Shown here in pieces: positions 1 to 11,053 of a stretch of DNA of 64,000 nucleotides; positions within the stretch are counted from its first letter, which is position 1; every line of letters starts with the position of its first letter. Position numbers and translations under genes: made by a program. The notes beneath the pieces were generated by a model. It was given only the letters and a program-made list of their open reading frames with translations. It did no database searches and had not been told where the DNA came from. Source of the DNA: Hofstenia miamia (taxonomy: Eukaryota > Xenacoelomorpha > Acoela); the NCBI GenBank assembly GCA_004352715.1, contig SCFE01000009.1, positions 1,828,754-1,892,753 on the forward strand, in the 5' to 3' direction.

Positions 1-814
1 TTTATTGATTTAAAATATTGACATGCCCAATTAATGACAAGAAAACTTAGTTTATCGCTATTTTCCGATAGTTAATTAAAATACAATTGTATGCCAAATA
101 GCTGGATTGCTTTTAAACGCTTTAAAATTAGCTATTAATCAATGCAGTAAGCTATCATTACACATCAAAATCACTTATAAATATAGCACATTTTTTTGCA
201 AAGTTATAAAAATCCAGTTTTTGTGACCACTCTTGAATAACTACAAACACTTTTTCTATTTATGAGCTCCTGATGCATCAGGTTTGTAGCATCCAGCAAA
301 TTTCGGCTAACATTGATACAGAAGGCTTTCCTTTATACAGTTGTTTCATTAGAAAATTATCTCATTTACAAAAACTAAATGCTATTCATCCATGCATACA
401 TCTTTCCATTTTTAATAGTTTCTTCAAATGAAATTGTACTACAATGATGCTGTAACGAATTTTGTATCAATGCTTTTCTTTTCAAAATTTTGCTATTTTG
501 TGACTAGTTGACATGCTTTCCAAAACGTTTCATACGTTAATTTCGAGTGTTCACTATACTTGAGTTGATTTTATTAATTCTTGTCCAATTGAAATACTTG
601 AACTCGACTCGAATCTCAAGTACTCGCAATACTATATTGCAATTATCTTGATAATTTTTATTTGAAATTCTTGTATACAATTACAAATCCAGTCGCTCAT
701 CTAAGCTTTATAGACAAAGCTTATTCCTCATTTACTATTTCTAAATTTTTAACTGTATTAATATACTAGAATTCCAGGGTTCCATTTTAAATTCTATTCT
801 CATGTTTTGTTTAG
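1..814. other. Intronic or intergenic AT-rich DNA, no gene seen
   Basis: No supportable coding segment. Around 540-640 there is a stretch with repeated CTCGA-type words (for example ACTCGACTCGAA) that resembles similar words near 18.53-18.61 kb and 24.24-24.29 kb, probably pieces of one old dispersed repeat. If the DOCK exon at 815 is read correctly this is intron upstream of it; about 70 residues of the DHR-1 region that should precede that exon are not visible here and presumably lie left of the window. Confidence 0.4.
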
Positions 815-927
815 CTGAAGAGCGACATTCAGTTTATTTGATAGTGCAGAGTGGACGGTTCCAATCAGCGAAGTTAATCAAGTTCACTGTCGAAGTCGTT
901 GATGATACAACAAAAGCTGTACTACCG
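815..927 (+). CDS. DOCK-family Rac GEF, DHR-1 (C2) domain exon, plus-strand half
   Basis: Exon bounded by a polypyrimidine acceptor (TTTTGTTTAG) and a GTAGGT donor; 113 nt, entering in phase 1 and leaving in phase 0. It encodes a segment containing RHSVYLIVQSGRF and IKFTVEVVDD. This matches the beta strands of the lipid-binding DHR-1 domain of DOCK proteins, where an 'ND-Y-TL-QG-F' strand is followed by 'VEVTV-V-D-DG'. DOCK proteins work with ELMO to activate Rac, and DHR-1 binds PIP3 at the membrane. The phase fits the next plus-strand exon at 3226. The anomaly is the strand: the N-terminal exons of the same kind of protein lie on the minus strand at 13.7-30.9 kb. The family match is by eye from knowledge of DOCK1/2/5. 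Confidence 0.72.
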
Positions 928-1650
928 GTAGGTTTTTTCATTTCCAACTCCTTATTGATTATAATCAATAGGTACAAAGGTGCAAAATTATACTTTTAAT
1001 ACCTAAATATGAAAAGTACTGCTTTTTACTAGGTAGTTTTACGTACTGAATTCGAATTTCTTACTTGTGTCGCAAGCGTTTTTAAAAGCATTCCACGCAG
1101 CAAGCTCGACCTGTCTTAGACAGCTATCAAAGCGGAGTCTTTTCGTAGTCTTCTGGTGTCAAGACCGACTAAAACACCATAGTTTAGGTTTGCATCGGTT
1201 AGGTTTTTGAATTTACTGCACAGGTATTTAAACCATTACCTTGTTTGTCCATCGTGACAAAACCTTTTATAAAGCTAAGTTTAATGTGAAGAGTAGGCAG
1301 GATAAAGTTTTGTTTAGTAACAACTGCCTTGAATTTAACATTAAAATCGCCAATCATAGCATTCTGTCGATCGAGCCATTTTCGTCTCGCATGATGATCT
1401 TTATCAGCTCTTCTATCCCATAAACACAAGAACATATGTACATTGTATATCCCGTTTGCAATCCAATCCACTACTTTTAAATCTGTACATAACTTCACTG
1501 CATTTATGATAAGTTGAGACCAATACATAGGTGTAGCAAAAGGCATACCTGACCCACTACCATTTCATCAGTTCAACAATTTGGTGTAGCAATGCTTACA
1601 GCATATATGAGCCCTCATGCTTTGTGCTAATCATCAACTTCTACACCAAT
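928..1650. other. Intron DNA, no supported gene
   Basis: Contains an open frame on the minus strand (1199-1546) that I do not recognise and that has no homology I can defend. It abuts the mariner relic on its right, so it may be transposon-derived. Confidence 0.35.
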
Positions 1651-2420
1651 ATACGAGGGTTAATCAATAAATATGTTTCCCATTTTTCCAATTTCGTAAA
1701 ATCATAATTTATTTAAACAAAAATAACACAAATACAAAGTCTACACATTTATGACTCAAAGTAACCTCCATCAACTGCAATACACTTCTCCCTGAGATAT
1801 GGGAGACTCATAATTTTTTGCTCTGTGCCAGACCTGCTCACCTGGTCTATAGAGGCCTTCCATTCAGCATTGATGTCTTTCTTCGATAGAAAGCGCTATC
1901 CACGAAGTGCCTCCTTGATTGCAGAGAATAGGAAAATGTCGAAAGTAAACATATCTTGCGAGTAAGGTGGGTCACTAAGCACTTCCCACTGAGCCGCCAT
2001 CTCCACAACGCATCTTTTGAAGTGAGGATTCGCTGTCATGTTGATGAGGAGGAACCCTCCGAAAGGTAGGCTTTTTCATTCCTAGCTTTTTAGAGATTAT
2101 CTTCCAAGCTGTTCCATGAGAAATAGTTAGCTCTGTAGCTACTTGATCCACTGATTCTGCGACCCTCGTGAACCAAAGCCCAATCGTTTCAGTTTTTTAT
2201 CTGTGCTCACTGCAACAGAACGACCAGGCCTTTGCACATCAAAACATTGTTCTTTGATCTCACGCACCCACTTTCTTACTCTCTAAATAGATGGAGAATT
2301 TTCCTGTCCTATGACTTTAACTAACTGAGCATGAATGTCCATTGGGGGAGTTTGTAATTTATTAAGAAATCGGATAATGACACAGATGTCGTTTCTCGAA
2401 AATTTATAGCCGGACTAGTT
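1651..2420 (-). pseudogene. Internally deleted mariner-type transposase relic
   Basis: Read on the minus strand, two separated parts of a mariner transposase can be seen. Near 2200-2410 is a helix-turn-helix N-terminus with IIRFLNKLQTPPMDIHAQL and a downstream R-GRS-AVSTD linker. Near 1752-1970 is a C-terminus starting DPPYSQDMFTFDIFLF and ending IAVDGGYFES before a stop. The DDE/D catalytic core that should lie between them is missing, and several in-frame stops and shifts remain, so the copy cannot make transposase. The left edge, ACGAGGGTTAATCAATAAAT, has the look of a mariner inverted-repeat end; I found no matching right repeat. Mariners move by cut-and-paste into TA sites. It sits inside an intron of the DOCK-like gene. 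Confidence 0.7.
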
Positions 2421-3225
2421 GAATATAATAGAGTAGAGTATTTATGGTGAGAGTCACTTAGCTAACATTCTGTAAACAAGCTGTCATCAGATAACAATTA
2501 CGTTAACACTTGTGAAATAGAGAAACTTATTTACTTACTAATCTCGTAATAGTAGTACGGGGTTTTGGTTCCCTGAAATATCGAAAGGCGCTGTTCTACA
2601 GCAGTAAATAAACCATAAATATAACAGAAAGAGATCATTGCTACGTTGTCGACGCATTATTCCGAGAAAAGCTAGAAACAACCGTGATGTAATGAAATAC
2701 AAAACTAAACCAAAAACTCATCAGATAATTAAGACCAGCAAACCTCTGGTGATGCACCGGTTACGCCAATTAAGTTAAATTAGTAATTTCGTTACAGGTA
2801 ATTAGGTTAAAATTGCCGCAAATTGAAATGTTGAAGTGATAGGTCAAAGACTAATGTATATATTCGGATTCAACATTATATAACCCCCTAAAACAGTGAC
2901 TCTACCCTTGTTCCCTTGAGGACAATTGGCAAGAAATAAGTATAACAAATAATTATTTGTTATATTTGTTTTTTCCCAATTGTCCTTATCTTCTAGTTCA
3001 TTTTGCAAAGCAAATGTCGTAGAAATAATCAGAGCTTAACGATCAAATCAAATTACCATGTGTTTCATCAGAATCTGAATGCTTATGAAGCGACTAGCCA
3101 TTCAAGTTTGAGTCTTCCATCGATCAAAAAAGTGATAAAAGTTTTCATTACGCTTAACTATGTACATGCCAGAACAAGTTTTTCTCAGATTTTCATTTTT
3201 AATAGTTGTTATCAATTGTCTTTAG
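2421..3225. other. Intron DNA between DOCK-like exons
   Basis: AT-rich; nothing beyond chance open frames. A short direct repeat, TAACAAATAATTATTTGTTATAT (2942-2964), is a near-perfect palindrome that could form a hairpin. The last bases form the polypyrimidine tract of the acceptor at 3225. Confidence 0.4.
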
Positions 3226-3370
3226 GTCTTTGCGAACAGTGCTTTATCTCATACATCCATTGTTTTGAAACAACGTTGGGGTTGGAGGGACGTTATTAAT
3301 ATCAACATCAGTGCTGAAATGATGCCCAAAGTTCATGCGCGCATTATTTTCTCATCTTTTTCACAAAACA
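3226..3370 (+). CDS. DOCK-family Rac GEF, DHR-1 C-terminal exon
   Basis: 145-nt exon between ATTGTCTTTAG and GTAAGC. It enters in phase 0, matching the exit of the exon at 815-927, and exits with one extra base. It encodes VFANSALSHTSIVLKQ, then RWGWRDVININISAEM, then KVHARIIFSSFSQN. In DOCK proteins the DHR-1 domain has a loop, a 'SVIYYQVKQPRW-ETVKV-IP' segment and then a strand ending 'FRHRS'; order and spacing correspond. The W-R-D-V-I-N-I core is the most persuasive part. Upstream the open frame is longer, but the acceptor and the homology both begin at VFANS. Confidence 0.72.
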
Positions 3371-3697
3371 GTAAGCATTTTCGTTGATATCGTTTTATTT
3401 AAAACGTAAATGCTGCGCATAATGATAAAACTATTGTTCTCTTTTTTAAAAAAGGGTATCAATATCAATCTAAGTTTATGCTAAATTATTATAGTGTTGT
3501 GTGAAAATGTGCACACCTCTATTAGTTAGGGTTGTATGTCGAATAATAGTTCCCTTAATTCTTTCAAATTCACGCAAAACGTTAACTGCACACAATCAAG
3601 CAGTGGGATTTCATGTCTTGTTTCTAATGTTGCATTTGTAGTAAATATTTTTAGGTGAAACTATATTTAATATCTTTTATTCTAATCTTTCATTTAG

Positions 3698-3792
3698 AAA
3701 GCAAGCCTAAACTTTTTGGGTTATCCTACTTTCGTTTCGTTGAGTCTGATGGCGCAAACATAAAGAATTCTACCATTGATCTGGCTGTTTAC
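3698..3792 (+). CDS. DOCK-family Rac GEF, exon after DHR-1
   Basis: 95-nt exon with acceptor CTTTCATTTAG and donor GTAAGA. Its first two bases complete the codon split at 3370, and it ends in phase 0. The encoded segment KLFGLSYFRFVESDGANI plus KNSTIDLAVY parallels the DOCK stretch in which 'F-LAFVKLMR-DGT-L-DG-HDL-VYK' closes the DHR-1 fold. The match in length and order, with no gap to the previous exon, strongly supports consecutive exons of one gene. Confidence 0.75.
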
Positions 3793-6059
3793 GTAAGACT
3801 TATTCTATTTTGAATGTTGTAATGTAACCTTGTGAAGCATGTTAATATCTGACAAACCTTTATATCCTAAAACAGAAATTATAGTAATTACTGGAATTGG
3901 GCTGTTAATTACTAAAAACAATGTTGGATCTATTTTCGTACTTTTTACAGATCGTTTCAGCATCGTTCGACCCATCAAATCATTAATATTTGTAATCTCT
4001 TCGGAGGTTGAATCTCCTAAAAATTAGGTAGAAGCGATTTGGGGTGACCTGCAGATTGGGTCGGGTTGACAGTTTTTACAAACCGGTTCCACCTTAGGGG
4101 TGTAGTGCTAAAATTTGCAGTGGGCATACGCTAATTGTCAATTCAAAAGCAGCGTATACAACACATATTTTGCCAAAGACCCAAATTGAAAATGATATAA
4201 TTTGGTTCAACTAACGATTGCTAAACATACATTGTACACCAGACTTGTTCACGGGGCAGAAGTTTGATTTCCACCTCACCCTAGGCCGTGAAATTTTCCT
4301 TGGGAAATTCAATGAAGTCCACAGATCATCACAGCACAAATCATATGCATGTATTTCTACGCCAACTCAGAGATGAAAATAGGCCGAAAACAATTGTCCA
4401 AATCCGGCTGTCCCATTTAAATTAATGCCAATTTCCAAATTCGACCCAATTTATGATGGTTACCAAAATATTTCTTTAATATTTCAGTTTGTTACCCACA
4501 TTTGGGTATCTTAGAAACTTACAGTAAGATCTACACACTGAAATTAGAAACTTAAATTTACTTTTTTAAGAGAATATGATACTAATGTAAATCTTAAGAC
4601 TTAAATATTATTTTTAACACATTGTTTATAAACTATATAATATTTATTGCATTTGGGTTGAGTTGAGTGCAATGTTGAGTAATAGTAAGTTATTTTTGAA
4701 ATATATGCACATTTGTTTTAATTTATTATCAAATTAACACAGGGTTATGAAAATATACCGTAGAAAGGTATTTTTTCCTTGAATAACGTTTTATTAATTA
4801 TAATAATAGTATTTGGTTCAAAAAATGGGAAACCGCGGTTTTGATGTGCAAGAAAAACCGAAACTGAACAAATTTTTTTAAAACCGCCTCATACTAACGT
4901 TTAAGAATGCAATAATTTTAAGAAAATATTACTATATAATCGAGGAAACAACGAAGAAATTACTAAAACCCGTAAACGGTGTAGTAATGAAGCAAAAATA
5001 ATAAAAGCTACAATCGCGACTTATGATATGGAAGCGACATCCCTAGGTTGAAAACTTGGAAATCTTTGACCGTTTCTTGAATAAATCTTAATTCTTTAAG
5101 TTCTTCTTGGAAGTTTTATGAAAGAAATTACCAAGAATTTTTCGTGATTTCTTGCAAAGATCTTGAATATTTGGTGAAAGAAATATTTCTCGAAGTAAAT
5201 TACTTTATCACCAAAATTTATTTGTATTGGTTATATTTACAATAATTTGTTGTATATTCCAATATAAAAGTAACACTCATCAGCTGAAAATGGTTGCAGT
5301 AATATTGTACCAGTTTTATGCCTATCTTTAAATTTTGTCATTATTATGTTTCTAAAGCTTCTTCAATTTAAAACTGCATTGTGAACCACTTTTATTCTAT
5401 TTCGAAATTTTCTCAAATTATAATGTATAAATACAATGAAATCTTAAAACAATTTATTCATGAAAGTTGTTCTAATTCTAAATACATCAACGAATATTTT
5501 TTAACTCTTAAATTATTCGAAAATTTGGTCAATTAAGAAACTACATTTCAAATTTATGGGGACTCTCTTAATGATAAAATAATTCTGGTTAGTCTAGATT
5601 TATAAGCTTTTTGTCAGAATTCGGAAATTTGTCTCTTTTGAAAGTCAGTTGACTATGTTAGTAATAATTTGCAAACTGTTTGTCAATGCGATTAGTAACA
5701 TTTTTTATTACTTTGGACTATAATGTCCAAAATTTATGAATAATTAATATTGCATTTTTTAATTAATCTTATGATTTCTGGGCAATTTTGAAAATTTTAA
5801 TTAAGATTTTTAGCATTTCTAGAAATTTCTTGCCACAAGTTTTTTCAAGAAAAATGTACGAAACTTCCAAGAACTTTTCAAGATTTTTCATCTTCTTCAA
5901 TTTGTTTGTATTTACCTTTACAATGCAATGAATTCTGTGTTCACATTGCATCCAATTCAATGAGATGCAATTAAAATTATAGATACATGAAACATTTTTT
6001 AATTTAATACACAGTTGAACTCTAGTACTGCATTAGAAAGAGTAAGTTTTCCCCGTTAT
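3793..6059. other. Large intron segment, no gene seen
   Basis: AT-rich. Around 4830-4890 there is a GGGAAACCGCGGTTTT stretch with flanking AACCG words, similar in style to short hAT-type elements, but I could not define ends or a target duplication. Open frames here are short and unrecognised. Confidence 0.4.
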
Positions 6060-6400
6060 TGCTGATTGAATGAAGTCGGATCAGTGTGGTGCAACAGATT
6101 CCAAATGTAAGCTCAAATCATACTTTCATCATATTGTCCTTTGTAGTGCTCCTTAAATGATTTGATATCGTGGTGAAATCTTTCATCTTGCTCCACAAAG
6201 TAATCAACAATATTTTTGAAATACTCAAGATGAGTGTGAAGTACATGCAATTTGGAACACATTTGGCAGTCCATTTTCTGGTATGCATCAACCAACTTTT
6301 TCACCAACTCTGCTACTTTCAGCTTTGTGATTTCCCAATAATTCATATAGTACGCCCACAAGAATTGTCTAGGTCCGAGTGAAGAAGTCAACTAAAGCCC
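6060..6400 (-). pseudogene. Fossil of a mobile-element-associated protein family
   Basis: Minus-strand fragment with at least one frameshift near 6330. One frame carries LLGNHKAES; after the shift the next reads LVKKLVDAYQKMDCQMCSK and then LHVLHTHLEYF, followed by QDERFHHDIKSF and YKGQYDESMI. This succession (GN-KA, then a C-M--K-H-LH-HL--F core, then GERFHQDI-like, then a Y-GKW--M-like end) is one I know from a widespread, multicopy, uncharacterised gene family in invertebrate genomes that is probably transposon-borne. No start codon or full-length frame survives. It is inside a DOCK-like intron in antisense orientation. I do not know its biochemical role. Confidence 0.5.
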
Positions 6401-6769
6401 AAAAACCAAAAAAATTGATTCATGGAGATCATATTTTATAAATTGTTAATACAAATGTTTGATTCGGAAATTTGTATGCAACAATTATTTTCTCTCTTAA
6501 ATTTAAACTGCCATGTTCTTTATAAAGGATTAACTGCTTTTAACATCTTCAAGTAATGTCCTTCAAAACTATTGTGAAGTCTGGAAACGCTGAAATTTTG
6601 AAAATGTGTACAAAAGTGTATCGCTGTAGCGGAAGTACTGGAAAAAATTCACTATTGTTCATTGAACATTTTTTTTAAATATTTTAAACCTCGCTTTTCC
6701 TAGTGTTCAGGTAATCAGGTTGAAATTCCATGAAGACAACCTCTAATTTTAACTGCGTCTTTTGATGTA

Positions 6770-6905
6770 GATTGATCACGAGATAGTCCATTGAGGCATG
6801 TTTTGCCCAAAGTCAAATGGGACAGAGGCCTGACACTGTTAAATAATGGGAATTAAAGAGGAAACACTCCTCTTTCTTCTGGTGGTTTCTAATTTTAGAT
6901 TTCTT
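6770..6905 (+). repeat. Dispersed repeat family, copy 1 (partial)
   Basis: The stretch TTGAGGCATGTTTTGCCCAA...GAGGAAACACTCCTCTTTC...TGGTGGTTTCTAATTTTAG matches, with substitutions, the longer copies at 17160-17570 (reverse strand) and 24370-24790. Only the last third of the family's visible length is present here. Confidence 0.45.
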
Positions 6906-7126
6906 CATTAGTTTATAAATTATAAACGTCTAATGCTTTTTGTATAAAGCAAAAAGTTAAAATTTCATTGGCAGTTTAATTTATATCGAAATATCCAACA
7001 AAGTATTTTCCTGAAACCTTCAATTGTTCTATACCCGATTCATTCAGTGCTGTATTTTTTTGTATTACCTTTTGTTTCATATAATTAATGCCCCCATATT
7101 TTATATTGACTTCAACCCTGATTTAG

Positions 7127-7301
7127 AATATCCAGCAACAGAAAATCGATAGTGACAATACATATTTGCGGTTCCCCTCAGTCAAAGTGGATCAACGTGA
7201 TGTTGGGACTCTTAACCCATCAGTTAAAACATGCTACTCTTCCTCACAAGATATTTGTACAATTTCGATCTGCATTTGCTCCACCAGAACAACCCACTTC
7301 T
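7127..7301 (+). CDS. DOCK-family Rac GEF, exon linking DHR-1 to the helical region
   Basis: 175-nt exon with acceptor CCCTGATTTAG and donor GTAAGT, entering in phase 0 as required by the exon at 3698-3792. It encodes NIQQQKIDSDNTYLRFPS, then a linker, then SSSQDICTISICICSTR. In DOCK proteins the corresponding piece reads as an acidic segment, 'TYLSLPS', a low-complexity linker and a '-I-TLVCSTKLTQN' strand. The TYL-FPS and S-CIC-STR blocks are in the same order and at similar spacing. An overlapping open frame in another phase (starting near 7152) is a shadow. The exon ends with one base that is completed by the exon at 10640. Confidence 0.75.
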
Positions 7302-8981
7302 GTAAGTTTATCCACATTCCAAAAGCGGCAATACATAGCATATGCATTTTAAACTCAACGTTCTAACCCTCCTATTATGTTATCAAGATAAACCGTAAAT
7401 TTTGTTTTGTTCACTCGTAACTAAAAAATATGTCAAATACACTATTTCTTTTAAAGTCTACATTATGGGATGAGTTAGGGTTGAGCACTTTAATATTACC
7501 ATTGTGATTCAATTTGATTCGAGTTTAACACATTGATTATAATCAACCACATATATTTTTGTTGTGCTTTACCAATTCTGCTTCGCAATACAGTTTTCTA
7601 ATTCTATCTCTTCGATTATTATAACAAAAAAAATTTATTTCATAAAAATAGAGACACATTACGCATACACTGCATTTGCAAAATTTGAAGAATATTTTAA
7701 AAAAATGCATAATATATTACACTCTTGCAGAAAGAACGAATTAAGCCTGATATGACTGCCCTATGAGACGCATTCATAGCTCAGGAACTTAGCAGCGTTT
7801 CCATTCTCCATCGTCTGACCACCACAAACTAAACCAACGACCGTCACCACACCCATGTGCACGTAGTACGCATGGCAGCACCTTCGTTTACCCCATTGCT
7901 TAACGGTTTAGGCGCATTCCCTTTCAGTTTCCTAAATTACAGACTTTCTTCACATTAACAATAATATGAGGTTTTTGCAAAAACAATATCATTCATGCAT
8001 GAACAGGGATTTAGAAAATGCTATTTATAGCGTTAGACCTTCAATTAAAGTTCGGAAAAGTGACTAAGTTTCATTAAGAAAGTTCCACAACTTTTTGCGT
8101 TAAAATCAAAAGTTTAGTGAGGGGAAAAATTCCTCTGCCCCAGTCCAAATAGGGTTATGTCATGTTTAGAGTATAGGAGTGAGGAGTGTAGTTAGGATTT
8201 TTCAAAAGGAAACAGTTCCCAATGAAAATGTGATTTTGATTGGAATTTCATTTCATAATCGTCTCCTTGATTCCCACAAAGGTGTGAAGTATATAAAAAC
8301 TATAAGAACTATATAAAAACTATGGCTTTTAGTAAAAAATTCAATTACGGGTTTGTCAAAACCTTTTAAAATTATATCGAATGGTAACTTTGAATATTAA
8401 TTTATATTTTCCTCTCGCAAGGATCCTTGTCAACGCCACTGGATTGAATGCAATGCCCATAACTATTTTTATTTGTGTTCGTATTGGCAATATTAGGCAA
8501 GCAACTGAATATTTGCCTAATGTAAATGAAGCCAATATGATTGATAAGCAAAAAATTCAGGCAAGTGTTGCCATCCAATAAGAATGCAAAGATCTTAAAA
8601 AACGGAGTTTTTTATATTCTGGCAAAATCAAGTATATCCAAAGATATTTTTGCAGAACTCTGTTTGCAACCCCACTTTCTATTGTTAAAGTATATAGACA
8701 TGTTTTATTTCACAAATGTTTTATTTGTGAGCAAAAATGAATATATAACGTCTTTGGTGTTTAAAGGGTTTATTCTTCCAACCCAGCACTTCTAGTGTTG
8801 ATTGATGTATCAAAATGTCTCAATGAGGACTAAGATAGCTTTTCATCCCGTTCTGTTGTTAGAAATGACTTCAATGAAGCGCTAGAGAACTTAAAATTTT
8901 ATACAATGCCAAAATTAAGATATAAACAGACATCCTAAACCAATATTTTTTACGTTAAAGATTTGTAATTTAAGTGATATC
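7302..8981. other. Intron DNA, no gene seen
   Basis: Includes a locally GC-richer stretch (about 7780-7940, with ACCACCACAAACTAAACCAA) preceded by an acceptor-like CTCTTGCAG, but none of its frames continues the DOCK homology and phases do not fit. Short frames at 8381-8581 and 8541-8795 are unrecognised. Confidence 0.4.
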
Positions 8982-9429
8982 TAGAGATGGGATCTGGATA
9001 GTAAAATACCGGATATCGGATAATTCTGCATAATTTAACTGTCGGATACCAGATAATAAATTGATCAATTATTCCTGAAGAACCAACCCCATTTCTCAAT
9101 TAATGTCGACCTCTTGTGTATGAAAATAAATAATTTTTAGAATCGCCACCATCAAGTACCCGAAGTGAACGAATATTCAGCATACATGGAAATGTATTGT
9201 CAAGTCAATGAATAGACTACGACCTGATATGTCTGAAAAACTTGATTTGTTGCATAACAAATTGTGTATCATGGAAAAATATAGTTTTTTCCTCAAAAGT
9301 TCCATTTTTAATCAGGTTTTGTCTCAGAATTTAGCGGTAATGTTGCACATATGTTATCTGGACAGCCGGATCTGGTTGTGTAATTGCCGATTTTACTGGA
9401 TCCGAATACCAGATTCCGGTACATCCCTA
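8982..9429. mobile_element. Non-autonomous hAT-type element (448 bp) with 8-bp target duplication
   Basis: The left end starts TAGAGATGGGATCTGG and the right end is the inverse of TAGGGATGTACCGGAATCTGG, so the termini are inverted copies of TAG(A/G)GATG. It is flanked by GTGATATC on the left (8974-8981) and GTAATATC on the right (9430-9437), an 8-bp duplication with one mismatch. Eight-base duplications and such ends are typical of hAT transposons. No transposase is encoded. Inner sub-terminal repeats of GGAT/ATCC words are visible (for example CCGGATATCGGATAA). Confidence 0.65.
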
Positions 9430-10639
9430 GTAATATCATTGACACCAAAAAATTGTTCAGTACTGTAAGATGTTTTATGACACATAATTTCGAAAATTCT
9501 AATTTCGAGCAATGATGATAACTCGCAAAGATCATTTCGCAAGACCGTATTGTCTTATTCTTCTAACATTAAATAAGCATACCCAAACATATAATAAAAA
9601 CAATGGAGTATAAATAATTGGTAATAATAATTTTTTATTTTCCAACTTTTAATGTGCTTCTATTTGTTACATTTGCGTACATCAGAAATTCAAACGGCAA
9701 TACTACAAAAATTTTTATAATTTATTTATAATCAAATATGGTATAGAAAACACAATCTCCACTGTACATTTCTGTAAAAACCTCAGTAATAATGCTGATG
9801 TTCAATATTTTTTTGCATGTTTCAAACGAAGTATTTTTATCATATAAATAAATACCTTCGTCAATTTCGCACTATATTTTCTTAGTTCTTCATTATCATT
9901 CTATCCGAATAATATCATCTATCAATGGCTTCAGTAAAACATGGCGATGTGTAGTATACGTATAGAGGTGGTTTTTCTGCAGTTATCATTTTATGCATAA
10001 TTTGTGTGTTGATATCTATTATATACATTGATCCAGGTTGACAGAGATACAGAAAAAGGGCGTCTGCTCTAAGTAAAATTTCTCATCATAAAGTGTATTG
10101 CCAAGACTGTTACGCCATAATTTTTTCCTATATTTATGCTGCACTTTTATAGCTTTCTTATTTAATGTTTTCAATGCGCTTAATTGCTAAATTTCCATCA
10201 ATGCAAGCATTGAAAAAGCATGTAGTTCCAAAATAGAGTTCTTAATATGACTTGAACAACGAAGATCTTCAGTTTTTCTTTATGATTTACCATTCCAATA
10301 GTTTATCCTCACAATTCAAAAATGCTATTGATTATTTAGTTTTAATTTGTATTTTTTTGGCCTGCCCTTTTAGCTTAGTGAAGTGGTTCAATGAATCATT
10401 TCAGGATTTATAATATTTGTTTTGGTATTAATGATTAAGATATTCAAATTACAGTCAAGGTAGACGAATGAAACGCGTTTCAAAGCACACTGGTATTTTG
10501 CTAAACTAGGGAGTTTTTTTATAAATTAGAAATTATTTCATTAAATATATACTTTTTGCAGGTTTTTTGCATTATGTTTTGTTTTTGTCATTGTAAAATC
10601 AACTCTTAAATTTTTTACTCTCAGCAAAATTTTGTTTAG
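9430..10639. other. Intron DNA, no gene seen
   Basis: Uniform AT-rich sequence with no coding, repeat or structural signal I can support, ending in the polypyrimidine tract of the acceptor at 10639. Confidence 0.4.
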
Positions 10640-10740
10640 CACCGCTAAGAAATTTCTGGACTAATGCAAATTTTAATGAATATTCACGGCCTCTTCTCAA
10701 ATCGCTTCTTGCTAAGGAAGAAAAGGATGAACTTGCAAAG
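10640..10740 (+). CDS. DOCK-family Rac GEF, helical-region exon
   Basis: 101-nt exon with acceptor AATTTTGTTTAG; its first two bases complete the codon left open at 7301, and it ends in phase 0 before a weak GTTTGC donor. It encodes PLRNFWTNANFNEYSRPLLK then SLLAKEEKDELAK. In DOCK proteins the 'CSTKLTQN' strand is followed directly by 'LL-LLKWRSN---L-Q-L--LM-V-G-E--K'; the W-x-N-N spacing and the following helix agree. A long open frame on the opposite strand covers this region but is a shadow, because splice signals, phase and homology all support the plus strand. Confidence 0.72.
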
Positions 10741-10784
10741 GTTTGCCTTGATTTCTTTCCTTTGACTAAGTTGTTTGGTTTTAG

Positions 10785-10871
10785 AATACGAAGAAAACTC
10801 TGTCTAAGCTCTTTGCTTTGTTTGGAACTCAAAATTCGGATGTCTGCGACAAAGCAATTTATGACGTTTTG
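10785..10871 (+). CDS. DOCK-family Rac GEF, next helical exon
   Basis: 87-nt exon after an intron of only 44 nt (10741-10784, ending GGTTTTAG). It encodes NTKKTLSKLFALFGTQNSD and then VCDKAIYDVLV, corresponding to the DOCK stretch '-FLQDTLDALF-IM-ENS', then '-D-LVFDALVFI'. The donor after 10871 (GTATTG) is weak, and the frame stays open for a few more codons, so the 3' end is the least certain part. This is the last exon visible before the 1000-N gap. Confidence 0.65.
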
Positions 10872-11053
10872 GTATTGCTTTTTAAACAATATTGTTTCAA
10901 TACCGTTTTTAAGATATATTTACTTAATTAGTTTCTAAATGCGTGCATTTCGTTGTATACTTGTTTTGCAAACAACCCATTTTCCAATATCAAACCGATA
11001 TTCCATATTGAGACTTGAAATAAAGCACCAAATCTAAGTTGCACTTAGCGACT

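Noticed and set aside
1199-1546. 115-codon minus-strand open frame
   Set aside because: No family resemblance I can defend, no splice signals, and it lies next to a mariner relic; probably chance or decayed transposon.
7740-7800. Acceptor CTCTTGCAG followed by KERIKPDMTAL as a continuation of the exon at 7127-7301
   Set aside because: Joining creates an immediate stop; the exon at 10640 fits phase and homology instead.
10599-10889. 96-codon minus-strand open frame
   Set aside because: Shadow of two plus-strand DOCK-like exons, which have splice sites, matching phase and homology.
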